Shown: positions 35,720-43,894 of the stretch, one piece after another
How the letters are laid out: every line of letters starts with the position of its first letter
Position numbering within the stretch: the first letter of the stretch is position 1
From: Massilia sp. YIM B02769
GTDB taxonomy: Bacteria > Pseudomonadota > Gammaproteobacteria > Burkholderiales > Burkholderiaceae_D
DNA: 64,000 bases
Direction: 5' to 3'
Assembly (NCBI RefSeq): GCF_030411995.1
Contig: NZ_JASNRC010000005.1
Span: 307,430-371,429, forward strand
The notes under the pieces: model-generated
What the model was told of the DNA's origin: nothing
Seen by the model: the letters and a program-made list of their open reading frames with translations, nothing else
The model's database searches: none
Position numbers and translations under genes: made by a program

Positions 35720-36406
35720 TTATTTTGCCGGCACCGGCGCCAGGGTCTCGTGGCTGCCGCTGATGCGCTGCGGCGCCTTGTGCACCATGGTGTAGGCGTA
35801 GTCGACGCCCATGCCGTACGCACCCGAGTGCTCGCGCACGATGTCCATCACGGCGTTGTAGGTATCGCGGTGCGCCCAGTCGCGCTGCCACTCCAGCAGC
35901 ACCTGCTGCCAGGTGACCGGGATCACGCCGGCCTGGATCATGCGCTGCATGGCGAAGTCGTGGGCTTCCTTGGTGGTGCCGCCCGAGGCGTCGGCCACCA
36001 TGTAGATCTCGTAGTCGCCTTCCAGCATGGCGCACAGGGCGAAGGTGGTGTTGCACACTTCGGTCCACAGGCCAGACACGATCACCTTCCTGCGGCCGTT
36101 GGCCTTCAGGGCGTCGCGTACCTTCTGGTCGTCCCAGGAGTTCATCGAGGTGCGTTCCAGGATCGGCTGGCCCGGGAACACGTCCAGCAGTTCCGGGTAG
36201 GTGTGGCCCGAGAAGCTTTCGGTTTCGACGGTGGTGATGGTGGTCGGGATGCCGAACACCTTGGCGGCCTTGGCCAGGCCGACGGTGTTGTTCTTCAGGG
36301 TCTGGCGGTCCATCGACTGCACGCCGAAGGCCATTTGCGGCTGCTGGTCGATGAAGATCAGCTGGCAGTTTTGCGGGGTCAGGACGTCGAGTTTTGGATT
36401 GCTCAT
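35720..36406 (-). CDS. YcaC-like isochorismatase-fold hydrolase
   Basis: A 228-residue cysteine hydrolase of the isochorismatase superfamily. The catalytic Asp is D20 in FIDQQPQMAFGV, and the nucleophile is C118 in SGLWTEVCNTT. By my alignment by eye, the position of the family's catalytic lysine reads R85 (ILERTSMNSWDD), a variant that other YcaC-like proteins may share. The substrate is unknown. It lies in the DUF1275-YcaC-XapX-FixJ unit. Confidence 0.88.
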   Translation of the reverse strand: MSNPKLDVLTPQNCQLIFIDQQPQMAFGVQSMDRQTLKNNTVGLAKAAKVFGIPTTITTVETESFSGHTYPELLDVFPGQPILERTSMNSWDDQKVRDALKANGRRKVIVSGLWTEVCNTTFALCAMLEGDYEIYMVADASGGTTKEAHDFAMQRMIQAGVIPVTWQQVLLEWQRDWAHRDTYNAVMDIVREHSGAYGMGVDYAYTMVHKAPQRISGSHETLAPVPAK

Positions 36407-36451
36407 GTTGTCACCTTCTGTGGTTGATTGATGCGGCGCCCGGCGCCGCGG

Positions 36452-37156
36452 TTAGGAAATGGTGGGCTGGGCTTGCGCCAGCTGCTGCGGCCGTTCGGAT
36501 ACCAGCAGGCCGACCAGGATCAGCACCGGCAGCGCCAGCGCGGCGAAGCCGAACCAGAGGTAGCCGAATGCCGCCGCGATGCAGCCGATGGCGAACGACA
36601 GCAGCGGCCACAGCACCTTGGCGAAGCGCGCCTTCAGGCCCGGGTCATCGGCGCCGCGCAGCAGGTCGACGGCGTCGATCACGATTTGCGTCACGTTCCC
36701 GGTCATCATCGAGGTCGGCGCCAGGTGGCCCAGCAGCAGGCGGCTGATGGCGCTGTGCGCACCCATCGCGGCTGCACCGAGCAGGCCCGAGGTCATGGCC
36801 AGCGGACCGGCTTCGCCCCCGACCGGGGTGGCCGCGATGCCGAATCCCATGAAGCCCAGCAGCAGGACCAGCTCCAGCAGCAGCGCCGGCCGCAGGGCCA
36901 GTGCCTGGCGCCGCTCGACCAGCAGCACCAGGATGCGCCCCGCCGCCACGCCGGCGATAAAGGCCGGGAAAGCGAGGAACTTCAGCAGCACCGAGCTGCG
37001 CGACGGGTCGGCCAGGGCCGCGCCGATCAGGATGAAGTTGCCGGTCACGTGGGCTGTGAACAGGCCGAACAGGGCCAGGAAACCGAGCGTATCGACATAG
37101 CCGGCAAAAAATCCCAGCGCCATGCCCTGGCGCTGGATGTGTTTGGTGTCGCTCAT
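36452..37156 (-). CDS. YoaK/DUF1275 family membrane protein
   Basis: A 234-residue membrane protein with about six hydrophobic segments and the DUF1275 signature ALGFFAGYVDTLGFLALFGLF, followed by TAHVTGNFILIGAAL and LAPTSMMTGNVTQIVID. It resembles a transporter, but no substrate is known. GGAG precedes the ATG at 37156. It heads the leftward unit and is divergent from the Tat-exported alpha/beta hydrolase at 37370. Confidence 0.87.
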   Translation of the reverse strand: MSDTKHIQRQGMALGFFAGYVDTLGFLALFGLFTAHVTGNFILIGAALADPSRSSVLLKFLAFPAFIAGVAAGRILVLLVERRQALALRPALLLELVLLLGFMGFGIAATPVGGEAGPLAMTSGLLGAAAMGAHSAISRLLLGHLAPTSMMTGNVTQIVIDAVDLLRGADDPGLKARFAKVLWPLLSFAIGCIAAAFGYLWFGFAALALPVLILVGLLVSERPQQLAQAQPTIS

Positions 37157-37369
37157 CGTTTCTCCTTCAACGTGCGGTGCTGGGGCATTGAGGGCACCCC
37201 AGGCCACCGCAACGTGGAAGCATCCTAAGCCTGCCCATGGCGCCCGACCCCTCCCATTTGGCCAGTTGGCTCCGGACCCGGTCTTTCGGCCAGTGCCGGC
37301 CAGGGCGCCCGTCCCTACACTGCCAGTCACTGCCATCCAGCGCAGACCACCTATCCTGAAAGGACCACC

Positions 37370-38335
37370 ATGTCGAACAATTCCCTCTCGCGCCGCTCGC
37401 TGCTGACCGGCGTCGCCACCGCTGCTGCCGGCGCGGGCCTGGCTGCGGCCGGCAGCGCCGCAGCCGCCGCCGGTGCAAAACCCTCCGCCCCGGTGCAGCC
37501 GGGGGGCCGCGCCGGCCACTACCTGACGGTTGCCGACGGCACCGTCATCCACTACAAGGACTGGGGCAGCGGCCAGCCTGTCGTCTTCAGCCATGGCTGG
37601 CCGCTGCAGGGCGACGCCTGGGAAGACCAGATGTTCTTCCTGGCCTCGCACGGCTACCGCGTGATCGCCCACGACCGCCGCGGCCATGGCCTGTCGAGCC
37701 AGCCGTGGAGCGGCAACGACATGGACACCTATGCCGACGACCTGGCCGCCCTGATGAATCACCTGGACCTGAAGAACGCGGTGCTGGTCGGCCACTCGAC
37801 CGGTGGCGGAGAAGTGGCCCGCTACATCGGCCGCCACGGCAACGCGCGCGTGGCCAAGGCCGTGCTGGTGGGCGCCGTGCCGCCGCAGATGGTGAAGTCG
37901 CCGACCAACCCGAACGGCCTGCCGATGGACGTGTTCGACGGCATCCGCAAGGGCGTGCTGGAAGACCGCGCCCAGTTCTTCATGGACCTGACGATTCCGT
38001 TCTACGGCTACAACCGCGCCGGCGCCAAGCCGTCGCAGGGCGTGCGCGACACCTTCCGCAACCAGGGCATGCAGTGCGGGATCAAGAACGCCTACGACTG
38101 CATCAAGCAGTTCTCGGAGACCGACTTCACGGCCGACCTGAAGAAGATCGACGTGCCGACCTTGGTCGTGCACGGCGACGACGACCAGATCGTGCCGATC
38201 GACGCCTCCGGCCGCGCCGCCGCCAAGCTGCTCAAGCGCGGCAGCCTGCTGGTGTACGAAGGCGCGCCGCACGGCCTGCCGACCACGCACAAGGCGCGCC
38301 TGAACGCCGACCTGCTCGCCTTCATCAAGGCCTAA
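37370..38335 (+). CDS. Tat-exported alpha/beta hydrolase, chloroperoxidase/esterase-like
   Basis: A 321-residue serine hydrolase of the cofactor-free haloperoxidase/esterase group. The N-terminus [16 protein letters not shown] is a twin-arginine signal peptide of about 35 residues. The core has [18 protein letters not shown] (oxyanion region), [10 protein letters not shown], the nucleophile S143 in GHSTGGG, and the Asp/His of the triad in [10 protein letters not shown] and GAPHGLP. GAAAGGA precedes the ATG. A paralogue without a signal lies at 42978, with very similar core sequence. A terminator at 38405 ends the transcript. Confidence 0.9.
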   Translation: MSNNSLSRRSLLTGVATAAAGAGLAAAGSAAAAAGAKPSAPVQPGGRAGHYLTVADGTVIHYKDWGSGQPVVFSHGWPLQGDAWEDQMFFLASHGYRVIAHDRRGHGLSSQPWSGNDMDTYADDLAALMNHLDLKNAVLVGHSTGGGEVARYIGRHGNARVAKAVLVGAVPPQMVKSPTNPNGLPMDVFDGIRKGVLEDRAQFFMDLTIPFYGYNRAGAKPSQGVRDTFRNQGMQCGIKNAYDCIKQFSETDFTADLKKIDVPTLVVHGDDDQIVPIDASGRAAAKLLKRGSLLVYEGAPHGLPTTHKARLNADLLAFIKA

Positions 38336-38404
38336 GGTTGCTAGCTGCGTCGGCCTATCCTTTCGTATAACTGGTGCGGCGGCCGGCGCACGCCGACAAT
38401 CGAG

Positions 38405-38435
38405 GGGCTGGCGCGCTCGCGCCGGCCCTTTTTTT
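38405..38435 (+). terminator. Rho-independent terminator after the Tat hydrolase
   Basis: A stem of about ten base pairs (GGGCTGGCGC paired with GCGCCGGCCC, small loop) is followed by seven T residues. It separates the hydrolase from the response regulator, whose AGGAG site begins shortly after. Confidence 0.88.
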
Positions 38436-38457
38436 CGCCAGCCTCAGGAGCCACGCC

Positions 38458-39084
38458 ATGGAGCAGCCCACCATCTCGCTGGTCGTCGCCGACGACCATC
38501 CCCTGATCCTCGCCGGCATCGCCGCCCTGATCGAGGCCGAAACCGGCCTGGCCCTGCTCGGGCAGGCGGTCGACGCCGACGGCGCGGTGGCGCAGTACGA
38601 GCGCCTGCGCCCGGACGTGCTGCTGGTCGACCTCAACATGCCGGGCGGCGGCCTGGACGCGATCGCGCGCATCCGCACGCGCCATCCCGACGCGCGCATC
38701 GTGGTGCTGACAACCTTCGACGGCGACGAAGACGTGCACCGTGCCCTGGCGGCCGGCGCCTGCGGCTACCTGCTGAAGCAGTCGGCCTTCGAGGAGATCG
38801 TGCATTGCCTGCGCCAGGCGATGGCGCGGCGGCGCTACCTGCCGCCCCAGCTGGCCGCGAAGCTCGCCGGGCGGATTCCCGCCAGCGCCCTGTCGGTGCG
38901 CGAGCTCGACATCCTGGCCCACCTCAGCGCCGGCAAGAGCAACAAGCTGATCGCGCGCGACGCCGGCATCGGCGTCGGCACCGTCAAGTACCACATCAAC
39001 AACATCCTCGCGAAACTCAACGTTGCCTCGCGCACCGAAGCGGCCAGCGTCGCCCAGCGGCGCGGCCTGCTGCCCACCTACTGA
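38458..39084 (+). CDS. NarL/LuxR-type response regulator
   Basis: A 208-residue regulator with receiver domain (VVADDHPLI, phospho-accepting D58 in LLVDLNMPGGG, VVLTTFDGDE, YLLKQS) and C-terminal LuxR helix-turn-helix (SVRELDILAHLSAGKSNKLI, GIGVGTVKYHINNILAKL). No kinase is adjacent on this side; the nearest is at 41219. The CAGGAG site before 38458 fixes the start. The amidohydrolase follows 15 bases later, so they are co-transcribed. Confidence 0.9.
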   Translation: MEQPTISLVVADDHPLILAGIAALIEAETGLALLGQAVDADGAVAQYERLRPDVLLVDLNMPGGGLDAIARIRTRHPDARIVVLTTFDGDEDVHRALAAGACGYLLKQSAFEEIVHCLRQAMARRRYLPPQLAAKLAGRIPASALSVRELDILAHLSAGKSNKLIARDAGIGVGTVKYHINNILAKLNVASRTEAASVAQRRGLLPTY

Positions 39085-39099
39085 ACCCAAGGAGCACCC

Positions 39100-40971
39100 A
39101 TGACTTCAACGGCCCCGGCACCCTCGGCCCCTCTCATCCTTTTCAACGGCTGCTTCCATACCGTCGACCGCGAAAATCGCCAGGCCAGCGCGGTGGCCAT
39201 TCAGGACGGCACCTTCCTCGCCGTGGGCGACACGGACGACGTCATGCGCCACCGCGCGCCCGGCAGCCAGGTCATCGACCTGAACGGTCGCACGGTGATC
39301 CCCGGCCTGAACGACTCGCACCTGCACCTGATCCGCGGCGGCCTGAATTACAACCTCGAATTGCGCTGGGAAGGCGTGCCTTCCCTTAGCGACGCGCTGC
39401 GCATGCTGAAAACCCAGGCCGACCGCACGCCGAACCCGCAGTGGGTACGCGTGGTCGGCGGCTGGAACGAATTCCAGTTCGCCGAAAAGCGCATGCCGAC
39501 CATCGAGGAAATCAACTGCGCCGCGCCCGACACCCCGGTGTTCGTGCTGCACCTGTACGACCGCGCCCTGCTGAACCGCGCCGCCCTGCGCGCCGTCGGC
39601 TACGACCGCAACACCCCGAACCCGCCGGGCGGCGAGATCGTGCGCGATGCCGACGGCAATCCGACCGGCATGCTGATCGCACGGCCGAACGCGATGATCC
39701 TGTACGCCACCCTGGCCAAGGGCCCGACCCTGCCGCACGATTTGCAGGTGAACTCCACCCGCCAGTTCATGCGCGAACTGAACCGCCTGGGCGTGACCAG
39801 CGCCATCGATGCCGGCGGCGGCTTCCAGAACTACCCCGAGGACTATGCCGTCATCGACGAGCTGGCGCGCGCCGGGCAGCTGACCATCCGCATCGCCTAC
39901 AACCTGTTCACCCAGAACAAGGGCAAGGAGCTGGGCGATTTCGAAAAATGGACCGGCATGATCAAGCCTGGCGACGGCAGCGACTTTTATCGCCATAACG
40001 GCGCCGGCGAAATGCTGGTGTTCTCGGCGGCCGACTTCGAAGACTTCCTGCAGCCGCGCCCCGACCTGCCCGAAGGGATGGAAGACGAGCTGGAAAAAGT
40101 GGTGCGCCATCTGGTAGAGCAGCGCTGGCCATTCCGCCTGCACGCCACCTACGACGAATCGATCTCGCGCATGCTCGACGTGTTCGAGAAGGTGAACCGC
40201 GACATCCCGTTTGCCGGCCTGTCCTGGTTCTTCGACCACGCCGAGACCATCAGCCCGCACAACATCGAACGCGTGCGCGCCCTGGGCGGCGGCATCGCGA
40301 TCCAGCACCGCATGGCGTTCCAGGGCGAGTTTTTTGTGGAGCGCTACGGCGCCGAGGCAGCCAAGGCCACGCCGCCGGTGGCGCGCATGCTGGAGATGGG
40401 CGTGCCGGTGGGCGGCGGCACCGACGCCACTCGCGTGGCCAGCTACAACCCGTGGACCGCGCTCTACTGGCTGGTGTCGGGGCGCACCGTGGGTGGCATG
40501 CGCCTGTACGACGCCGGGCAGCGCCTGTCGCGCGACACGGCGCTGGAGCTGTGGACCAGCGGCAGCGCCTGGTTCTCGAGCGAGCAAGGCAAGAAGGGGC
40601 GAATCCGCGCCGGCATGCTGGCCGACCTGGCGGTGCTTTCAAGCGACTTCTTCCGCGTGCCGGAAGACGACATCAAGGCGATCGAGTCGGTGCTGACGGT
40701 GGTCGGCGGCAAGGTGGTGTATGGGCAGGCCGAGTTCTCGTCGATCGCGCCGCCGCCGATCCCGGTGCTGCCGGAGTGGTCGCCGGTGAACAAGGTGGCC
40801 GGCCACTACCGCGCCGCAGCGCCGCAGCCGGTGGCCCAGCTGGCGCACCAGTGCGCGGGCGCATGCGGCGTGCATGGGCATGGCCACGACCGCGCACGGC
40901 GCTCGACCGTGCCGGTGTCGGACTACCAGGGCTTCTGGGGCGCGTTCGGCTGCAGCTGCTTCGCGTTTTAA
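39100..40971 (+). CDS. Cytosolic amidohydrolase, YtcJ-like, with Cys/His-rich tail
   Basis: A 623-residue paralogue of the exported enzyme at 28861; long stretches align almost residue for residue (GLNDSHLHLIRGGLNYNLEL, GVTSAIDAGGGFQNYPEDY, FDHAETISPHNIERV, GTDATRVASYNPWTALY). It has no signal peptide. The last ~40 residues are unlike the exported copy: HQCAGACGVHGHGHDRA and a final GFWGAFGCSCFAF, giving four cysteines and a run of histidines that could bind metal. AAGGAG lies ahead of the ATG. It follows the NarL-type regulator directly. Confidence 0.9.
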   Translation: MTSTAPAPSAPLILFNGCFHTVDRENRQASAVAIQDGTFLAVGDTDDVMRHRAPGSQVIDLNGRTVIPGLNDSHLHLIRGGLNYNLELRWEGVPSLSDALRMLKTQADRTPNPQWVRVVGGWNEFQFAEKRMPTIEEINCAAPDTPVFVLHLYDRALLNRAALRAVGYDRNTPNPPGGEIVRDADGNPTGMLIARPNAMILYATLAKGPTLPHDLQVNSTRQFMRELNRLGVTSAIDAGGGFQNYPEDYAVIDELARAGQLTIRIAYNLFTQNKGKELGDFEKWTGMIKPGDGSDFYRHNGAGEMLVFSAADFEDFLQPRPDLPEGMEDELEKVVRHLVEQRWPFRLHATYDESISRMLDVFEKVNRDIPFAGLSWFFDHAETISPHNIERVRALGGGIAIQHRMAFQGEFFVERYGAEAAKATPPVARMLEMGVPVGGGTDATRVASYNPWTALYWLVSGRTVGGMRLYDAGQRLSRDTALELWTSGSAWFSSEQGKKGRIRAGMLADLAVLSSDFFRVPEDDIKAIESVLTVVGGKVVYGQAEFSSIAPPPIPVLPEWSPVNKVAGHYRAAAPQPVAQLAHQCAGACGVHGHGHDRARRSTVPVSDYQGFWGAFGCSCFAF

Positions 40972-40973
40972 GT

Positions 40974-41089
40974 GTAGGGTGGATGGCTCGGCCGACCACG
41001 CTTCCAACTCCTGTATGCACCGTGGATATGCTTGGGCTAGTTGGACGCGTGGACGGGGGACCCGCCTCTCGTGGCCCGGTCCACCCTAC
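40974..41089. repeat. 116-bp element bounded by GTAGGGTGGA inverted repeats
   Basis: GTAGGGTGGA at the left end (40974-40983) is repeated as its reverse complement at the right end (41080-41089). The interior has no coding content. The ends share the GTAGGGTGG core of the palindromes at 42.7 kb and 63.2-63.7 kb, so it is probably a diverged relative. It lies between the amidohydrolase and histidine kinase genes. Confidence 0.55.
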
Positions 41090-41218
41090 CTGTCCATACA
41101 GATTTTGTGAAATCGGTACGACTATCGTATGAAAGGTTTCACGCTGCAGGGCAGCATAATGGCTCGGACGTCGCGGCACCGCCCGCGATGCACTGAACGA
41201 ACGGATGAGAGCCGATCC

Positions 41219-42076
41219 ATGAACCTGATCCTGAAACCTCCCCCCAAGTCTCCTTCGGTCCTGCGCCAGCTGGCCGCGCACCGTGGCTGCGGCAGGGCCT
41301 GCGCCACCTGCCACGCGCCCTGCCCGGGCGCCGCCTCCGACAGGCTGCACCAGGCCATCGCCCACGAGGTCAACCAGCCGCTGGCCGCGATCGCCCTGCA
41401 TGCGGCGGCCGCCCGCAAATGGCTGAGCCGCGCCGAACCCGACATCGACCGCGCGCTCGAATCGCTGGCGCTGATTGCCGGTGCGGGCCGCCAGGCGGGC
41501 GACATCGTGCGCGGCCTGCAGCGCCAGGCCGCCGGCGAAGGCCTGGAAACCGCGCGCGTCACCGTCGACACGGCCGTGCGTGCGGCGCAGGGCACGCTCT
41601 GCTGGCCGCTGCGCAGGCACGGCATCGCCATCGACAGCGTCTACGGTCTGGACAACATCGCCATCGATGCCAACCGGGTGCAGCTGCAGCAGGTCGTCAC
41701 CAACCTGCTGGTGAACGCGATCGAGGCGCTGGCCGCCCGGCCGCAGGCACAGGCGCCGCGCATCCGCCTCGAGACCCTGCGCCGCGGCGACGAGGTCGAG
41801 ATCGCCGTCACGGACAACGGTCCGGGCATCGCGCCGGCCTGCCAGGCGCGGGTGGTTGCCAGCCTGGCCGGCAGCGCCGATAATCGACCCGGCAAGCATC
41901 CGGAACAGACCCGCGGCCTGGGGCTGGCGATCAGCGCCGCCATCGTGCGCGCGCATGGCGGCCAGCTCTGGTTCGAACCCGTCGCGCCGCATGGCGTGTG
42001 CTTCCGCGTGCGCATGCCGATGCGCCGGCCGGCGGCAAGCGCCCGGCCGGCACCAATCAACGCCTATGCCACCTGA
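41219..42076 (+). CDS. Sensor-less histidine kinase with N-terminal four-cysteine cluster
   Basis: A 285-residue soluble kinase. It has the phospho-accepting H49 in AIAHEVNQPLAAIALHAAAA, then the ATPase boxes QVVTNLLVNAIEAL (N), VTDNGPGIAP (G1) and GLGLAISAAIVRAHGG (G2), all of the FixL-like branch. There is no membrane segment and no PAS or GAF domain; the only possible sensory feature is a short leader with C24, C28, C31 and C35 (CGRACATCHAPC). That includes a CxxCH, but the protein is cytosolic, so a cytochrome-type haem is unlikely; zinc or iron-sulfur is possible. The ATG at 41219 starts the cysteine leader cleanly. The downstream response regulator follows at once, so they form a pair. 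Confidence 0.85.
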   Translation: MNLILKPPPKSPSVLRQLAAHRGCGRACATCHAPCPGAASDRLHQAIAHEVNQPLAAIALHAAAARKWLSRAEPDIDRALESLALIAGAGRQAGDIVRGLQRQAAGEGLETARVTVDTAVRAAQGTLCWPLRRHGIAIDSVYGLDNIAIDANRVQLQQVVTNLLVNAIEALAARPQAQAPRIRLETLRRGDEVEIAVTDNGPGIAPACQARVVASLAGSADNRPGKHPEQTRGLGLAISAAIVRAHGGQLWFEPVAPHGVCFRVRMPMRRPAASARPAPINAYAT

Positions 42077-42086
42077 CGACATCGAC

Positions 42087-42722
42087 ATGACCACTCCCTC
42101 GACCATGCCCATCCGCGTGATGGTGGCCGACGACCATCCGATGATGCGCGAAGGGATCAGCGCCGCCCTGCTGGCCCAGGGCGGCATCGAGATCGTCTGT
42201 ACCGCCGCCAACGGCGCCGAGGCGATCGCCGACTTCGCGCGCCACCGGCCCGACGTGTCGCTGGTCGACCTGCAGATGCCGGTCAAGGATGGGCTGGAAG
42301 CGATCATCGGCATCCGGGCATTGCATCCCGATGCGCGCATCGTGGTGCTCACCACCTACAGCGGGGACGCGCGCGTGGTGGCGGCCCTGAAGGCGGGCGC
42401 CGCGGCCTACCTGCTGAAGGACGCCTCCGGCGCTGCGCTGGCCCAGGCGGTGCGCAATGTCTACCGCGGCGCCAGCGTGATCGCACCCATGGTCCAGCGC
42501 GACGTCGACAACCACCACCGCGCGGATGCCTTGTCGGCGCGCGAACTCGAGGTACTGCGTCTGGCCGCCAACGGCAACTCGAACCGCGTGATCGGCGAGG
42601 TGCTCAGCATCAGCGAGCCGACGGTCAAGACGCACATGAGCACGATCCTGGTGAAGCTGGGTGCCGGGGACCGTACCCATGCCGTCACGCTGGCCGTGAA
42701 GCGCGGATACATCAGCCTTTGA
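42087..42722 (+). CDS. NarL/LuxR-type response regulator paired with the kinase
   Basis: A 211-residue regulator: MVADDHPMM, phospho-accepting D61 in SLVDLQMPVKDG, VVLTTYSGDAR, YLLKDASG, then a LuxR helix-turn-helix (SARELEVLRLAANGNSNRVI, SISEPTVKTHMSTILVKL). It begins ten bases after the kinase stop. An in-frame ATG at 42066 overlapping the kinase end is an alternative start. The kinase branch is FixL-like and the regulator NarL-like, a common mixture. Confidence 0.9.
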   Translation: MTTPSTMPIRVMVADDHPMMREGISAALLAQGGIEIVCTAANGAEAIADFARHRPDVSLVDLQMPVKDGLEAIIGIRALHPDARIVVLTTYSGDARVVAALKAGAAAYLLKDASGAALAQAVRNVYRGASVIAPMVQRDVDNHHRADALSARELEVLRLAANGNSNRVIGEVLSISEPTVKTHMSTILVKLGAGDRTHAVTLAVKRGYISL

Positions 42723-42732
42723 TGGGTAGCTG

Positions 42733-42849
42733 GTGGGTTCGAGAACCCACCCTACGCGTCATCGGATGTAGGGTGGGTTCTCGAACCCACCATCCCAGCC
42801 ATCAACCCATCCACCCGTCATCGGATGTAGGGTGGGTTCTCGAACCCAC
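42733..42849. repeat. Three palindromic repeats, two in a 59-bp tandem
   Basis: Palindromes GTGGGTTCGAGAACCCAC (42733-42750) and GTGGGTTCTCGAACCCAC (42773-42790 and 42832-42849). The first is inverted relative to the others, judged by the flanking GTAGGG or CCCTAC. The last two lie in a direct duplication with a period of 59 bp (42758-42816, 42817-42875). They fill the gap between the response regulator and the second alpha/beta hydrolase. The same 18-mer recurs in the array at 63.2-63.7 kb. Confidence 0.88.
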
Positions 42850-42977
42850 CATCCCAGCCATCAACCCACCCATCCTAGCTATCCCATCGTATAGCTATTC
42901 CGCCGCAGGCAAGACCTTCAGAATGACCCGGACGCCGCGGTTCGCGCGGCGCACCCACCACCTGAAAGGACACCATC

Positions 42978-43817
42978 ATGACCGCCACCCGCACCATCGA
43001 TTCCGTCACCGCCCGCGACGGCACCCGCATCCACATCGCCGATTGGGGCCACGGCGCGCCGGTGGTCTTCAGCCACGGCTGGCCGCTCTCCGGGGACGCC
43101 TGGGAAGACCAGATGCTGTTCCTGGCCAACCACGGCTACCGCGTGATCGCCCACGACCGCCGCGGCCACGGCCGCTCGAGCCAGCCCTGGCACGGCAACG
43201 ACATGGACACCTACGCCGACGACCTGGCGACCGTGCTCGACACCCTCGACCTGACCGGCGCCACCCTGGTCGGCCACTCGACCGGCGGCGGCGAAGTCGC
43301 GCGCTACATCGGCCGCCATGGCACCGGCCGCGTGGCCAAGGCCGTGCTGGTGGGCGCCGTGACGCCGCAGATGATGGTCTCGCCGAACAACCCGGAGGGC
43401 GTGCCGATGGAGGTGTTCGACGGCATCCGCGCCGGCGTGCAGGCCGACCGTGCCCAGTTCTTCCTCGACCTGACCATGCCTTTCTTCGGCTTCAACCGCG
43501 ATGGCGCCAAGGTATCGGAAGGCATGCGCCAGTCCTTCCTGCGCCAGGGCCTGCAATGCAGCATCAAGAGCGCCTATGCCTGCATCAAGCAGTTCTCGGA
43601 AACCGACTTCAGCGAAGACCTGAAGAAGATGACGGTGCCGACCCTGGTGGTCCACGGCGACGACGACCAGATCGTCCCGATCGCCACCACCGCGCGCCGC
43701 GCCGTCGAGCTGCTGCCGCAAGGCCGCCTGTCGGTCTACGAAGGCGCCGGCCACGGCCTGCCGCTGACCCACAAGGACAAGCTGAACGCCGAGCTGCTGG
43801 CCTTCCTGCGCGGCTGA
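42978..43817 (+). CDS. Cytosolic alpha/beta hydrolase, chloroperoxidase/esterase-like
   Basis: A 279-residue paralogue of the Tat-exported hydrolase at 37370, aligning from the start of its mature part to the end. The nucleophile is S101 in VGHSTGGG, and [10 protein letters not shown] and [10 protein letters not shown] supply Asp and His. No signal peptide is present. The ribosome-binding site, TGAAAGGACACC, is nearly identical to that of the paralogue, so the duplication included the leader. Confidence 0.9.
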   Translation: MTATRTIDSVTARDGTRIHIADWGHGAPVVFSHGWPLSGDAWEDQMLFLANHGYRVIAHDRRGHGRSSQPWHGNDMDTYADDLATVLDTLDLTGATLVGHSTGGGEVARYIGRHGTGRVAKAVLVGAVTPQMMVSPNNPEGVPMEVFDGIRAGVQADRAQFFLDLTMPFFGFNRDGAKVSEGMRQSFLRQGLQCSIKSAYACIKQFSETDFSEDLKKMTVPTLVVHGDDDQIVPIATTARRAVELLPQGRLSVYEGAGHGLPLTHKDKLNAELLAFLRG

Positions 43818-43841
43818 TTCCGCGGTAACGGGAGGGGCCGC

Positions 43842-43869
43842 AAAAAAGGGAGGGGCTTACGCTCCTCCC
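43842..43869 (-). terminator. Rho-independent terminator of the catalase gene
   Basis: On the minus strand a nine-pair stem (GGGAGGAGC / GCCCCTCCC with one G-T pair, loop GTAA) is followed by six T residues. It lies 26 bases after the catalase stop. Confidence 0.88.
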
Positions 43870-43894
43870 TCCCATCCTTCCCCTCCTTTCTCGA

